Origin: Polaribacter litorisediminis
GTDB taxonomy: Bacteria > Bacteroidota > Bacteroidia > Flavobacteriales > Flavobacteriaceae
Length of the DNA stretch: 64,000 bases
Assembly (NCBI RefSeq): GCF_019968605.1
Contig: NZ_CP082966.1
Coordinates: forward strand, 2,841,501-2,905,500
Direction: 5' to 3'
In this document: positions 8,546-16,106 of the stretch, piece by piece
Layout: every line of letters begins with the position of its first letter
Position numbering within the stretch: position 1 is the stretch's first letter
Notes under the pieces: generated by a model
What the model was told of the DNA's origin: nothing
Seen by the model: only the letters and a program-made list of their open reading frames with translations
The model's database searches: none
Translations under genes and position numbers: made by a program

Positions 8546-10102
8546 TTATTCTACAATAATAGTAAACGGAATTGCATATTTTACAGCAACTACTTTCCCA
8601 TCATTTTCTCCTGGAATCACTTTTGGTAAAGAACTCATCACAGATAATACTTCTGCCTTTATATCTTCATGTGGCGCTCTCACTTGCAAATCAACAATAG
8701 CTCCTTGTTTATCAATTTTAAATCCAATAAAAACCCTTTTTCTTCCAGATTCTAAACCTAAAGTTTTTGGCAAGTTTGCGTCAAAATTTGTAGCAAAATG
8801 TTTTTGAATCATTTTAGAGAAACAGTCTTTATCTCCTGTTTCACAACCTGGAAAAGTTGGTGCTTTTTCAATTGACATGAATGAAATTTCTTCTGTTTCT
8901 GTTACTTCTTTTATAACTGCACTTTTTAACTTTTCCAAATTAATAATGTTAGCAACAACTTTTCTTCCATTTTTTTGTTGATATAATTTAAGGGTTGTTA
9001 GTTTTGCAAGTGTATTGTCTGAATTATTTATTTTATCTACTTGTAATTCATACTCTTCTGCTTCTTCAAAAGTTAAATTATCAAAAGTAATTTCATCCCA
9101 GTCAGGAGCTGTTGTACCTATATATATATCAAGATAGCTTGTTTCTTCAGTTTCTCTAATTTTAATTGGCTTGTCTCCAAACTTTGTATATCTGATCTGT
9201 TGCTGTTTTACAGAAATTTTATTCGCATTCATATTTGTACTCTCATCTGAACAAGAAGTATAAAAAAGCATACTTGCTAATACAGGTAACAAGACTAAAT
9301 ACTTTAACTGATTCATTTTTTTTGATTTGTTTTTCGTCATCATAATAATTCGTTTTTTAATAAATGTTGGTTTATAAAATTGATTGATAAACGTTATGTT
9401 TTCAACCTGAAAAAAGCTGGATAGTAAATTGTTGATATAGGTTTCTCTATTTTCTAATTTTACAACAACTGCATCAGAAATATATTCGTGCACTAAGGTG
9501 ATTCTCTTTTGATAGAAATAAATCATAGGATTAAACCACATGGCTATTTTTAAAATTTCAAAAAACATTAAATCTAAAGAATGCCTATGCTGGCTGTGCA
9601 CCAATTCGTGCTGAATCACTTTTTCTTGTTGCGAAATAGGAATTTCTTTTCCCAAAAAGATGTAATTGAAAAATGAAAAGGCTTTGGTTTCATTGGGTAA
9701 TAATATCAACGTAAAATTAGCTTGTTTTGCAACTTTATATTTTCTGATGATATTGATAATCTTCACTAACTTTATCAAAAATAGCAATAAAAAAAGTACA
9801 ACTCCAAGCCAAAATAAAATGTTGATATAGTTTACAGATTCATAAAAACCAGATTCAGTTATTTTTTGCTGAATTACTTTTTCTGGCGATAAAACAATTT
9901 CTGGTAAATGCACAATAAACTCTCGTGGAACCGCCTTTTGAAAGTTTGGTATTTTTATCAAAGGAATTAAAAAAGACAAAATAGGCGTCGTTAATAAATA
10001 CCATCTGTTTTTAGTAAAAAACGTTTCTTTGCTTAAAAAGAAGTCATAAATCGCCAAGAATAATACTTGAAATAAGATAACTTGAAGGATATAATTGATC
10101 AT
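8546..10102 (-). CDS. BlaR1-like M56 membrane metallopeptidase with TonB C-terminal domain
   Basis: A 518-residue membrane protein. Several hydrophobic segments lie at residues 1-50 and 95-120. A zinc-protease motif HELVH at 165-169 sits in a cytosolic loop, followed by another membrane stretch. This is the M56/BlaR1 plan, in which signal sensing activates cleavage of the BlaI repressor. The extracellular C-terminal part has a second hydrophobic segment near residue 275 and ends in a TonB-like domain (FIGFKIDKQGAIVDLQV) instead of a penicillin-binding sensor, an arrangement typical of Bacteroidota. No beta-lactamase gene is near, so the ligand is probably an envelope signal. Confidence 0.88.
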   Translation of the reverse strand: MINYILQVILFQVLFLAIYDFFLSKETFFTKNRWYLLTTPILSFLIPLIKIPNFQKAVPREFIVHLPEIVLSPEKVIQQKITESGFYESVNYINILFWLGVVLFLLLFLIKLVKIINIIRKYKVAKQANFTLILLPNETKAFSFFNYIFLGKEIPISQQEKVIQHELVHSQHRHSLDLMFFEILKIAMWFNPMIYFYQKRITLVHEYISDAVVVKLENRETYINNLLSSFFQVENITFINQFYKPTFIKKRIIMMTKNKSKKMNQLKYLVLLPVLASMLFYTSCSDESTNMNANKISVKQQQIRYTKFGDKPIKIRETEETSYLDIYIGTTAPDWDEITFDNLTFEEAEEYELQVDKINNSDNTLAKLTTLKLYQQKNGRKVVANIINLEKLKSAVIKEVTETEEISFMSIEKAPTFPGCETGDKDCFSKMIQKHFATNFDANLPKTLGLESGRKRVFIGFKIDKQGAIVDLQVRAPHEDIKAEVLSVMSSLPKVIPGENDGKVVAVKYAIPFTIIVE

Positions 10103-10123
10103 AGGTATATTTTAAAGTGTCAC

Positions 10124-10220
10124 TTCGAGTGATTTTATAGAGATAAAAATCGAAATAAAATTGTATCGAGAAGTGCGTTGTTCTCGATACTATTTTGACG
10201 AAAAGTCAAAATCACTCGAA
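10124..10220. repeat. Nested inverted repeat, REP-like
   Basis: The outer arms TTCGAGTGATTTT (10124-10136) and AAAATCACTCGAA (10208-10220) are perfect complements. Between them lies a perfect 10-bp hairpin, GTATCGAGAA/TTCTCGATAC (10163-10172, 10181-10190), and a third small hairpin TTTTGAC/GTCAAAA. It sits between blaI and the M56 gene. A decayed relative is at about 40333-40430. Confidence 0.8.
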
Positions 10221-10275
10221 CCGACAAATTCTCTAAACTTTTAACTGAAAACTGCATCTGCTTACTTACTGCATA

Positions 10276-10638
10276 CTACTTATTTTTATTCACTTCTTTT
10301 AGAATGGACTCCAGTTCAGCAACATCCATTTTATTTTCTTTCACAAAAAAAGAAACCATACTTTTAAAAGAACCATCAAAATAACCATTCATAATTTTGT
10401 GTAAACTTTGGTTGCTGTAGGTTTCTTTATCGATTAAAGGAAAATACACATACCCTCTACCCTTGGCTTTATGCCCAACAAATTCTTTGGTTTCTAAAAT
10501 TCTAATAATGGTAGAAACCGTATTGTAAGCAGGTTTCGGTATTGGTAATTTTTCAATAACATCTTTTACAGAAGTTTCTTGCAAATCCCATAAAACTTGC
10601 ATAATTTGTTCTTCAGCTTTTGTTAATTGTTTTTTCAT
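10276..10638 (-). CDS. BlaI/MecI/CopY family repressor
   Basis: A winged-helix repressor of about 120 residues starting MKKQLTKAEEQIMQVLWDL; an 11-codon upstream extension is possible but atypical for the family. The DNA-binding part is residues 1-70 (KPAYNTVSTIIRILETKEFVGHKAKGRGY region), followed by the C-terminal dimerisation helices where BlaR1-type proteases cut. First gene of the minus-strand operon. The upstream region carries a long perfect palindrome, the obvious candidate operator. It probably represses its own operon until the M56 protein is activated. Confidence 0.92.
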   Translation of the reverse strand: MKKQLTKAEEQIMQVLWDLQETSVKDVIEKLPIPKPAYNTVSTIIRILETKEFVGHKAKGRGYVYFPLIDKETYSNQSLHKIMNGYFDGSFKSMVSFFVKENKMDVAELESILKEVNKNK

Positions 10639-10646
10639 AATTTTAA

Positions 10647-10722
10647 CTAATATTTTAGTTTGATATGACAAATATAACTAAATAATTAGTTTAAACTAAT
10701 TATTTAGTTAGAATTAATCTAA
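10647..10722. promoter_or_regulatory. Probable BlaI operator: 36-bp perfect palindrome plus flanking half-sites
   Basis: Positions 10675-10710 form a perfect 36-bp palindrome centred between 10692 and 10693, built from the half TAACTAAATAATTAGTTT. An imperfect ACTAATATTTTAGT site lies at about 10647-10660, between it and blaI, and TTAGAATTAATCTAA overlaps its other edge. ACTAA/TTAGT half-sites resemble BlaI-family operators. It lies between blaI and the plus-strand DUF456 gene. Confidence 0.75.
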
Positions 10723-10875
10723 CAAATGTGTGGTCATTTCGTCCTATCATAAAATTCAGCAGTGCGAAAAGATGCATACGAAACTTGATGCTTTAGGAAA
10801 GATTGAAGCTGGCTATTCAAAGAAAAAATTGGATTATCAATCTCAAATACAGCTATTTATATTTAAAAATTAACG

Positions 10876-11376
10876 ATGGATATTTTTTTATTGATTCTAG
10901 GATTTTGCTTTGCTTGCCTCGGAATTATTGGTTCATTTTTACCAATTTTACCTGGCCCCATAACAAGTTGGTTTGGGCTACTGCTTTTATATCTTACAAA
11001 AATTATTCCGATTGATTATACTTTTCTCGGAATCACTTTAGCAATTGCAGTACTCATTTGGGTATTAGATTATTTTATTCCGGCAATGGGAACAAAACGT
11101 TTTGGAGGTACAAAATATGGCGTTTATGGCACCACTATCGGCTTACTCATCGGCTTGTTTTCTCCGATTCCTTTCGGCATGTTATTGGGCGCTTTTTTTG
11201 GAGCCTTTATAGGGGAATTACTCTATGACAACAAAGACACCAAAAGAGCGCTCAAAGCTTCTTTTGGTGCCTTTATCGGTTTTTTAGCCTCTGCTACTAT
11301 TAAGTTCTCAATAGCAACCGTTTACGTCATTTTATTCGTACTAAAGTTTTGGGAATATAAAAGTGAATTCTTTTAG
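10876..11376 (+). CDS. DUF456 family membrane protein
   Basis: A 166-residue, very hydrophobic protein with about five membrane segments. It shows the family pattern: an N-terminal GIIGSFLPILPGPITSWFGL motif, a central LDYFIPAMGTKRFGGTKYG motif, glycine-rich helices (GTTIGLLIGLF, GAFFGAFIGE) and KASFGAFIGFLASATIK near the end. DUF456 proteins are widespread but uncharacterised inner-membrane proteins. It stands alone between the blaI operator and the IS element. Confidence 0.85.
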   Translation: MDIFLLILGFCFACLGIIGSFLPILPGPITSWFGLLLLYLTKIIPIDYTFLGITLAIAVLIWVLDYFIPAMGTKRFGGTKYGVYGTTIGLLIGLFSPIPFGMLLGAFFGAFIGELLYDNKDTKRALKASFGAFIGFLASATIKFSIATVYVILFVLKFWEYKSEFF

Positions 11377-11549
11377 GGTTATAGAGGTCAGTAGATCCTT
11401 ACTTTTATAAATTGTTGATTTTTAACAATTTACGTTAATGCAATTCGAAACCTATATTTAGTTTCTCAATAGTTCTCGACTGCGCTACCATTGACGTTAT
11501 TATTAAATAATTGTTTTTCAGTGATTTAAAGGTCGATTAAAGTTACTTG

Positions 11550-13110
11550 GTAACTATTCAGCCCAAACAGTAATAAAAGGATTTTTCAGAAAAGCATTTC
11601 GAATATTTTCAAGCACATTTTCCTTATTTTTCTTGAGTGTGGTTATGTATCCTCTAATGCAGGCAAAGTAACTTGCATGCGTTTGAGCTCTAAAACAACC
11701 AGACACTTTTTGCTTGACTTTAATCATCCTGAGATCTCTTTCGGCTTGATTATTATCAAAAGGAATTTCAGCTTTCTCGATAAATTTAAGAATTAGATAT
11801 TTGTGTTTTTCTAAAGCAAAAGCTAATCGCTCTTCATCAGTTTTTGTATACTTTTTATCGTATTTTTTTATCACAGGTCTAATGATGTTGACATACTTTT
11901 TAAATATTTTGGAATAATAGGATACTTTTAGATTTGGATTTTTCTCTTTCATTTTTTTAGCATCAAGAAGTAATTCTTTAATTTGTTTTGCCCAAGTGGC
12001 ATTAAAGGCTTCTTCTACATAAATAAGATCTCTTAAAATATGGGCATTGCAAAGACTGTGTTCACAGCCATACCCAAAATAGCTACTAAATCGATCATGA
12101 ATTAGGGTGCCATTATAAAGTGCCAATAACCCAATTTCATCCATCGCCTGTCTGCCTCTGTTTAAATGATGTGCAAAATAACTGATACTTTTATTACTGA
12201 TTACATGCATCCAAGATATTTTTCCGTTTAGACGAATACCTGTTTCATCGGCATTTAATATGGGGCTCTGTAATAATTGCTTTTTTATCTCTTGCTCATA
12301 TCCCTCTAACCGAGTAACACAGACCTCTTGAAAATTAGACAAACTACCTGTAGACATGCTGTGACCTGTTAAATCTGCAATGAATTCTTTACAGCGTGCA
12401 TACGGTAACATTTGATAATTTTGGAGATAGACACAGAGCGATTTTAGGTTGTTTCCATATTGAGTTTTTTGGGTAACTCCTTCTGGAAACTTTGCTGTAT
12501 TTTGAGTACCACAAACCCTACAGGTTTTCTGTATTGCTCTATGTTCTGTGACTTGTATTTTTATAGGCGGCAAATCAAAAACTTGTCGGGCATCATAAAT
12601 CTCGCTGCTCTTTGGTAAGTTATTTCCGCAGCAATTGCATTGGCTAATATCGTGAATTACGGTAGTATCTGGTGTAGCAACCATTTCTAATTTACTTCCC
12701 TGATGTCCTTTTTGACCGCCTTGAAGCTTATTGGATTTGGCTCGCAAACTTTTTGTTTTCCGATAAGGATCTTGCGAAGGAGCAACACTACTATTACCAC
12801 TATTTTTAGGGTTTTCGTATTTTGAGAGTTTGTTTTCTAATTCTACAATACGCAAACGTAGTGCAATATTCTCTTTTTTTAGAATCTCAAAATCTCTTAA
12901 TAGTTGTTTTATAATCGCTTTATCGGTCAAAAATAGTTGTTTTATCTAAGGTCGGCAACTAAATAATAATGACCAAAAGTTAGCCAAAAATACAATCATT
13001 GACTTATGAACCAATGTGAATAAAACAGTGCTTTTTTACTAAACCTTAAGAATCTATTGAAAATCTAACTAAAATTGTTAATAACTAACAAACTTCCGCT
13101 GAATAGTTAC
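11550..13110 (-). mobile_element. Complete IS66-type insertion sequence with 8-bp target duplication
   Basis: The ends are perfect 13-bp inverted repeats: GTAACTATTCAGC at 11550-11562 and its complement at 13098-13110. Directly outside both ends is the same 8-bp direct repeat GTTACTTG (11542-11549 and 13111-13118), the target-site duplication expected for IS66. Total length is 1561 bp. Only the large transposase gene is present; the small accessory genes of classical IS66 elements are absent. The gene is intact, and the perfect duplication points to a recent insertion. Confidence 0.95.
11554..12930 (-). CDS. IS66 family transposase
   Basis: A 458-residue TnpC-type transposase. The N-terminus has a coiled-coil leucine region (residues 10-40). 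A zinc-binding CNCCG...CRVCG region follows around 95-140. The DDE catalytic part includes SPILNADETGIRLNG and the C-terminal PFDNNQAERDLRMIKVKQKVSGCFR block. The last codons are within the left terminal repeat of the element, so the stop codon is part of the IS end. The frame is unbroken and likely active. Confidence 0.95.
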   Translation of the reverse strand: MTDKAIIKQLLRDFEILKKENIALRLRIVELENKLSKYENPKNSGNSSVAPSQDPYRKTKSLRAKSNKLQGGQKGHQGSKLEMVATPDTTVIHDISQCNCCGNNLPKSSEIYDARQVFDLPPIKIQVTEHRAIQKTCRVCGTQNTAKFPEGVTQKTQYGNNLKSLCVYLQNYQMLPYARCKEFIADLTGHSMSTGSLSNFQEVCVTRLEGYEQEIKKQLLQSPILNADETGIRLNGKISWMHVISNKSISYFAHHLNRGRQAMDEIGLLALYNGTLIHDRFSSYFGYGCEHSLCNAHILRDLIYVEEAFNATWAKQIKELLLDAKKMKEKNPNLKVSYYSKIFKKYVNIIRPVIKKYDKKYTKTDEERLAFALEKHKYLILKFIEKAEIPFDNNQAERDLRMIKVKQKVSGCFRAQTHASYFACIRGYITTLKKNKENVLENIRNAFLKNPFITVWAE

Positions 13111-13255
13111 GTTACTTGTATTTTTACAATTATTTTGCAATTCAGTATATTTAAAACCAATTTACGTCATCTTCTACGCTTGTAAAAATTTTTTTCTTGG
13201 GTCTCGAACAGACAGTATATATAAATTCAATTTTTTAACAATCAAATAACTAAAA

Positions 13256-13852
13256 TTACTCTTTTTCAGCCATTTTCTTCACATAATCAGTAATAATTAC
13301 AATCTGTGTGGGCCCTACTTTACCCTCAATATATTTTGCATTTTCATGATCTAAGGAAATTCTTCTTACCGTAGTACCTTGTTTTGCAACCAAACTAGAA
13401 CCTTTTACTTTTAAATCTTTTACTAAAACAACAGCATCTCCAGCTTGTAAAATAACACCATTGGCATCTCTGTGAATTATCTTTTCACTTTCATCTAAAT
13501 GATCTCCAGATTCTTTTGCAAAACGCAAATCATCGTCTTCCAAATACATCATGTCCAACAAATCTTTTGGCCAGCCTTCATTTCTTAAACGCGATAGCAT
13601 TCTCCAAGCCACAACTTTTACAGCTCTGTGCTCACTCCACATCGAGTCGTTTAAACAACGCCAATGATTTGCATCCATTTCTTCCGGGTTATCCATTTGA
13701 GAACTACAAGTTTGGCAAGTTAACAAACTTCCATCAACGCCACCTCCGCCTGTAATCGTTGGTTTTACATCGTAAATTGATAAACTATCTTTTGATGCAC
13801 ACAATTCGCATTGATTGCCACTTCTATTTTCTAAATCTTGTTGTAAACTCAT
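13256..13852 (-). CDS. PhnA-like zinc-ribbon protein
   Basis: Despite the name, PhnA-family (alkylphosphonate utilisation operon) proteins have no proven phosphonate role. The protein is about 198 residues. An N-terminal zinc ribbon has two cysteine pairs (CELCASKDSL and CQTCSSQ), and a C-terminal PhnA SH3-like domain includes GDAVVLVKDLKVKGSS. I chose the ATG at 13850-13852 (MSLQQDLENRSGNQCELC) because a TAnnTTTG box lies 22 bp upstream of it. The longer frame reaching 13960 would start upstream of the promoter and inside a dispersed repeat. Monocistronic. Confidence 0.85.
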   Translation of the reverse strand: MSLQQDLENRSGNQCELCASKDSLSIYDVKPTITGGGGVDGSLLTCQTCSSQMDNPEEMDANHWRCLNDSMWSEHRAVKVVAWRMLSRLRNEGWPKDLLDMMYLEDDDLRFAKESGDHLDESEKIIHRDANGVILQAGDAVVLVKDLKVKGSSLVAKQGTTVRRISLDHENAKYIEGKVGPTQIVIITDYVKKMAEKE

Positions 13853-13873
13853 ATTATTTTTGTTTGATCTGGG

Positions 13874-13881
13874 CAAATGTA
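13874..13881 (-). promoter_or_regulatory. -7 element for the PhnA-like gene
   Basis: The minus strand reads TACATTTG, an exact TAnnTTTG match, 21 bases upstream of the chosen ATG. A minus-strand TTG 15 bp further up (13897-13899) is a possible but short-spaced -33 element. Confidence 0.55.
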
Positions 13882-13891
13882 GCGATTTATT

Positions 13892-13980
13892 TGAAGCAAT
13901 TTCCTGCTTTTCGCACTCGCTTTGTGCCCAAAAGCGTAAGAGCTCAAACAGGTCGTTCAATCAGGGCTAGACTTGTTTGC
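13892..13980 (-). repeat. Dispersed flavobacterial repeat upstream of the PhnA-like gene
   Basis: The minus strand carries AGCCCTGATTGAACGACCTG followed by TTTGAGCTCTT and a small CGCTTT/AAAGCG hairpin (13918-13936). I recognise this wording as a repeat common upstream of flavobacterial genes, from memory and without a search. It lies in frame with the PhnA-like gene and falsely lengthens its reading frame. Confidence 0.5.
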
Positions 13981-14015
13981 TAGCTGTTTGATAATATTCG
14001 TATGAAGTCAGTTTT

Positions 14016-14045
14016 GTCATTCCCTTGAAAAAGGGAATCCATACT
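14016..14045 (+). repeat. Left copy of a 30-bp hairpin repeat flanking the GIY-YIG gene
   Basis: A 30-base element with stem TTCCCTT/AAGGGAA (14020-14026, 14031-14037). It is the inverted counterpart of the copy at 14371-14400. Its last bases overlap the stop codon of the GIY-YIG gene (14044-14046). Confidence 0.85.
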
Positions 14046-14358
14046 AATCTATTAAAAGATTATCATACCAATCTTTAGCTAAATCCCTCCAACCGATATT
14101 CTCTTTTTCTATCAACTCAATTTTCCAACTTCTGTTCCATTTTTTTAGTCTTTTTTCTCTTTCAATTGCCTCTTCAATATTTTGAAAAGTTTCAAAATAG
14201 ACCAGTCTATTTACTCCGTATTTAAAGGTAAAACCTTTTTTAATTCCCATTTTATGCTCATAAACTCTTCTTTGCAAATCATTTGTTACACCAATGTATA
14301 GAGTACCTCTTATTTTACTTGCCAATAAATAAACATAATATTGATGAATGGTTTTCAT
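14044..14358 (-). CDS. GIY-YIG nuclease superfamily protein
   Basis: A 104-residue single-domain member of the UvrC/URI-like GIY-YIG family. The two signature blocks YYVYLLAS and LYIGVTNDLQRRVYEHK occur at residues 7-14 and 20-36. The downstream RLVYFETFQNIEEAIEREKR block supplies the conserved Glu, followed by a basic KRLKKWNRSWK stretch. The small free-standing subfamily is of uncertain function. It is bracketed by two inverted copies of a 30-bp hairpin repeat, which suggests the gene and repeats form one unit. It lies between the PhnA-like and adenine deaminase genes. Confidence 0.9.
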   Translation of the reverse strand: MKTIHQYYVYLLASKIRGTLYIGVTNDLQRRVYEHKMGIKKGFTFKYGVNRLVYFETFQNIEEAIEREKRLKKWNRSWKIELIEKENIGWRDLAKDWYDNLLID

Positions 14359-14370
14359 TTTTATTTTTTA

Positions 14371-14400
14371 AGTATGGATTCCCACTTTCGTGGGAATGAC
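14371..14400 (-). repeat. Right copy of the hairpin repeat flanking the GIY-YIG gene
   Basis: The 30-base mirror of 14016-14045. Read in the same sense, the outer 13 and 9 bases are identical. The two inner stem pairs differ (TT/AA in the left copy, AC/GT here), so pairing is kept, and the TTTC loop is conserved. Confidence 0.85.
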
Positions 14401-14406
14401 AGACGA

Positions 14407-16026
14407 CTATATTTCCAAAGAAGTAAACTGAAACGTATTCCCATCAAACAAACCTTTATCAGATAATTTTAAAGACGGAATCACCAACAACGCCATAAAC
14501 GACAAACTCATATAAGGTGCTCGTAATTTACTTCCCATTTCTTTTGCCATTTTATCCAGTTTTGCATAAGATTTTCCAATTTCTTGAGCCGATTTATCAG
14601 ACATAATACCAGCAACGGGCAAAGGAAGAATTTTTTCTTCGGATGCATTTACCGCACAAACTCCGCCTCTATTTTCAATGACTAGATTTACCGCCTTACA
14701 AATCATTTTATCAGAAACCCCAACAGCAATAATATTATGAGAATCGTGCCCCACAGAACTTGCAATAGCGCCTTCTTTCAATCCGATATTTTTGATAAAT
14801 GCGATTGCGGGCTTATCATTCTTATAACGATTTACAACTGTCATTTTTAAAATATCAGTTTTTGTGTTTGAAACTAAATTTCCATCTTCAATTAATGCAT
14901 CAGCTTCAATTTGGTTTGTGACTAATTCGCCGTCTAAAGCTTCAATTACACTTATTTTTTTAGAAGAAGACTCGAATTTAAAATCAGACACTTTCTTTGT
15001 ATCCGTATTAAAATTATTGAGCACTTCAAAATTGACGTCCTGTATAAAACTTTTTCCGTTTTTGGCAACCAATTCGCCGTTTATATAAGTTTCTAAAACA
15101 GTAAAATTCTTTAAATTATCCACCATAATAAAATCAGCAAAATCTCCTTTTTGCAGCAAACCAACCTCTAAATTATAATGTTTTACAGGATTTACGCAAG
15201 CTGCTTGTAGTACTTTAAAAACATCAATTCCTTTGGCAACTGCTCTTTCACATAATCGATTGATATGACCTAACAACAAATCATCAGGATGTTTATCGTC
15301 TGAACAAAACATCATATTTTCGAAATGCTCTGGCAACAAATCAATCAAGGCTTCAAAGTTTTTGGCAGCAGAACCCTCTCTAATAATCACTTTCATTCGT
15401 TTTACCAATTTCTCTTTGGCTTCTTCAAAAGAAAAACATTCGTGATCTGTAGAAATTCCCGCTGCAATATATTTTGTAGCATCTTCTCCTCTTAATCCTG
15501 GAGCATGGCCATCTATAGGCTTGTTATTGTTTTTGGCGTGTTGAATTTTTTGAAGCACCTCTTCATCATCAAACAAAACACCAGGATAATTCATCATTTC
15601 TGCCAAATATTTAATATCCGGATTTTCCATCATCAATTTAATATCATCAGCATCAATAATAGCGCCAGCACTTTCAAAAGAAGTTGCAGGAACACAAGAG
15701 GGTGCTCCAAAATTGAATTTTAACGGAACTTTCTTTCCGTTTTCAATCATAAAATCAACTCCTTTTACACCTAAAACATTGGCAATTTCGTGCGGATCAG
15801 AAACCGTAGCAACTGTTCCGTGTATTACTGCAATTTTTGCAAACTCAGAAGGCACTAACATCGAACTTTCTATATGAATATGTGCATCAACAAAACCAGG
15901 AAGAATATAATTTTCTATAGTGTGATTGCACTTTCTAATCGCCACAATTCGTTTCTTTTCAACTTCAATTTCTCCCTTAAAAATGATGTTATTTACTACA
16001 TCTACAATGTTCCCTTGTACAATCAT
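14407..16026 (-). CDS. ade: Adenine deaminase
   Basis: A 539-residue metal-dependent amidohydrolase that converts adenine to hypoxanthine and ammonia. The metal site is visible as [13 protein letters not shown] near residue 43, with later [29 protein letters not shown] and [12 protein letters not shown] blocks. The C-terminal adenine-deaminase domain follows, with [15 protein letters not shown] and NRGGVCAV. The hypoxanthine it makes is the substrate of the Hpt half of the fusion at 4441. Monocistronic; the start codon is 80 bp from the divergent kinase-M23-aminotransferase gene. Confidence 0.95.
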   Translation of the reverse strand: MIVQGNIVDVVNNIIFKGEIEVEKKRIVAIRKCNHTIENYILPGFVDAHIHIESSMLVPSEFAKIAVIHGTVATVSDPHEIANVLGVKGVDFMIENGKKVPLKFNFGAPSCVPATSFESAGAIIDADDIKLMMENPDIKYLAEMMNYPGVLFDDEEVLQKIQHAKNNNKPIDGHAPGLRGEDATKYIAAGISTDHECFSFEEAKEKLVKRMKVIIREGSAAKNFEALIDLLPEHFENMMFCSDDKHPDDLLLGHINRLCERAVAKGIDVFKVLQAACVNPVKHYNLEVGLLQKGDFADFIMVDNLKNFTVLETYINGELVAKNGKSFIQDVNFEVLNNFNTDTKKVSDFKFESSSKKISVIEALDGELVTNQIEADALIEDGNLVSNTKTDILKMTVVNRYKNDKPAIAFIKNIGLKEGAIASSVGHDSHNIIAVGVSDKMICKAVNLVIENRGGVCAVNASEEKILPLPVAGIMSDKSAQEIGKSYAKLDKMAKEMGSKLRAPYMSLSFMALLVIPSLKLSDKGLFDGNTFQFTSLEI

Positions 16027-16106
16027 TTTAAAACTATTTTACACAAAACTACAAATAATAAAAGTTGTTGTGAGGTACATCCTAAACTTTATCTTATTTT
16101 TAGTTC

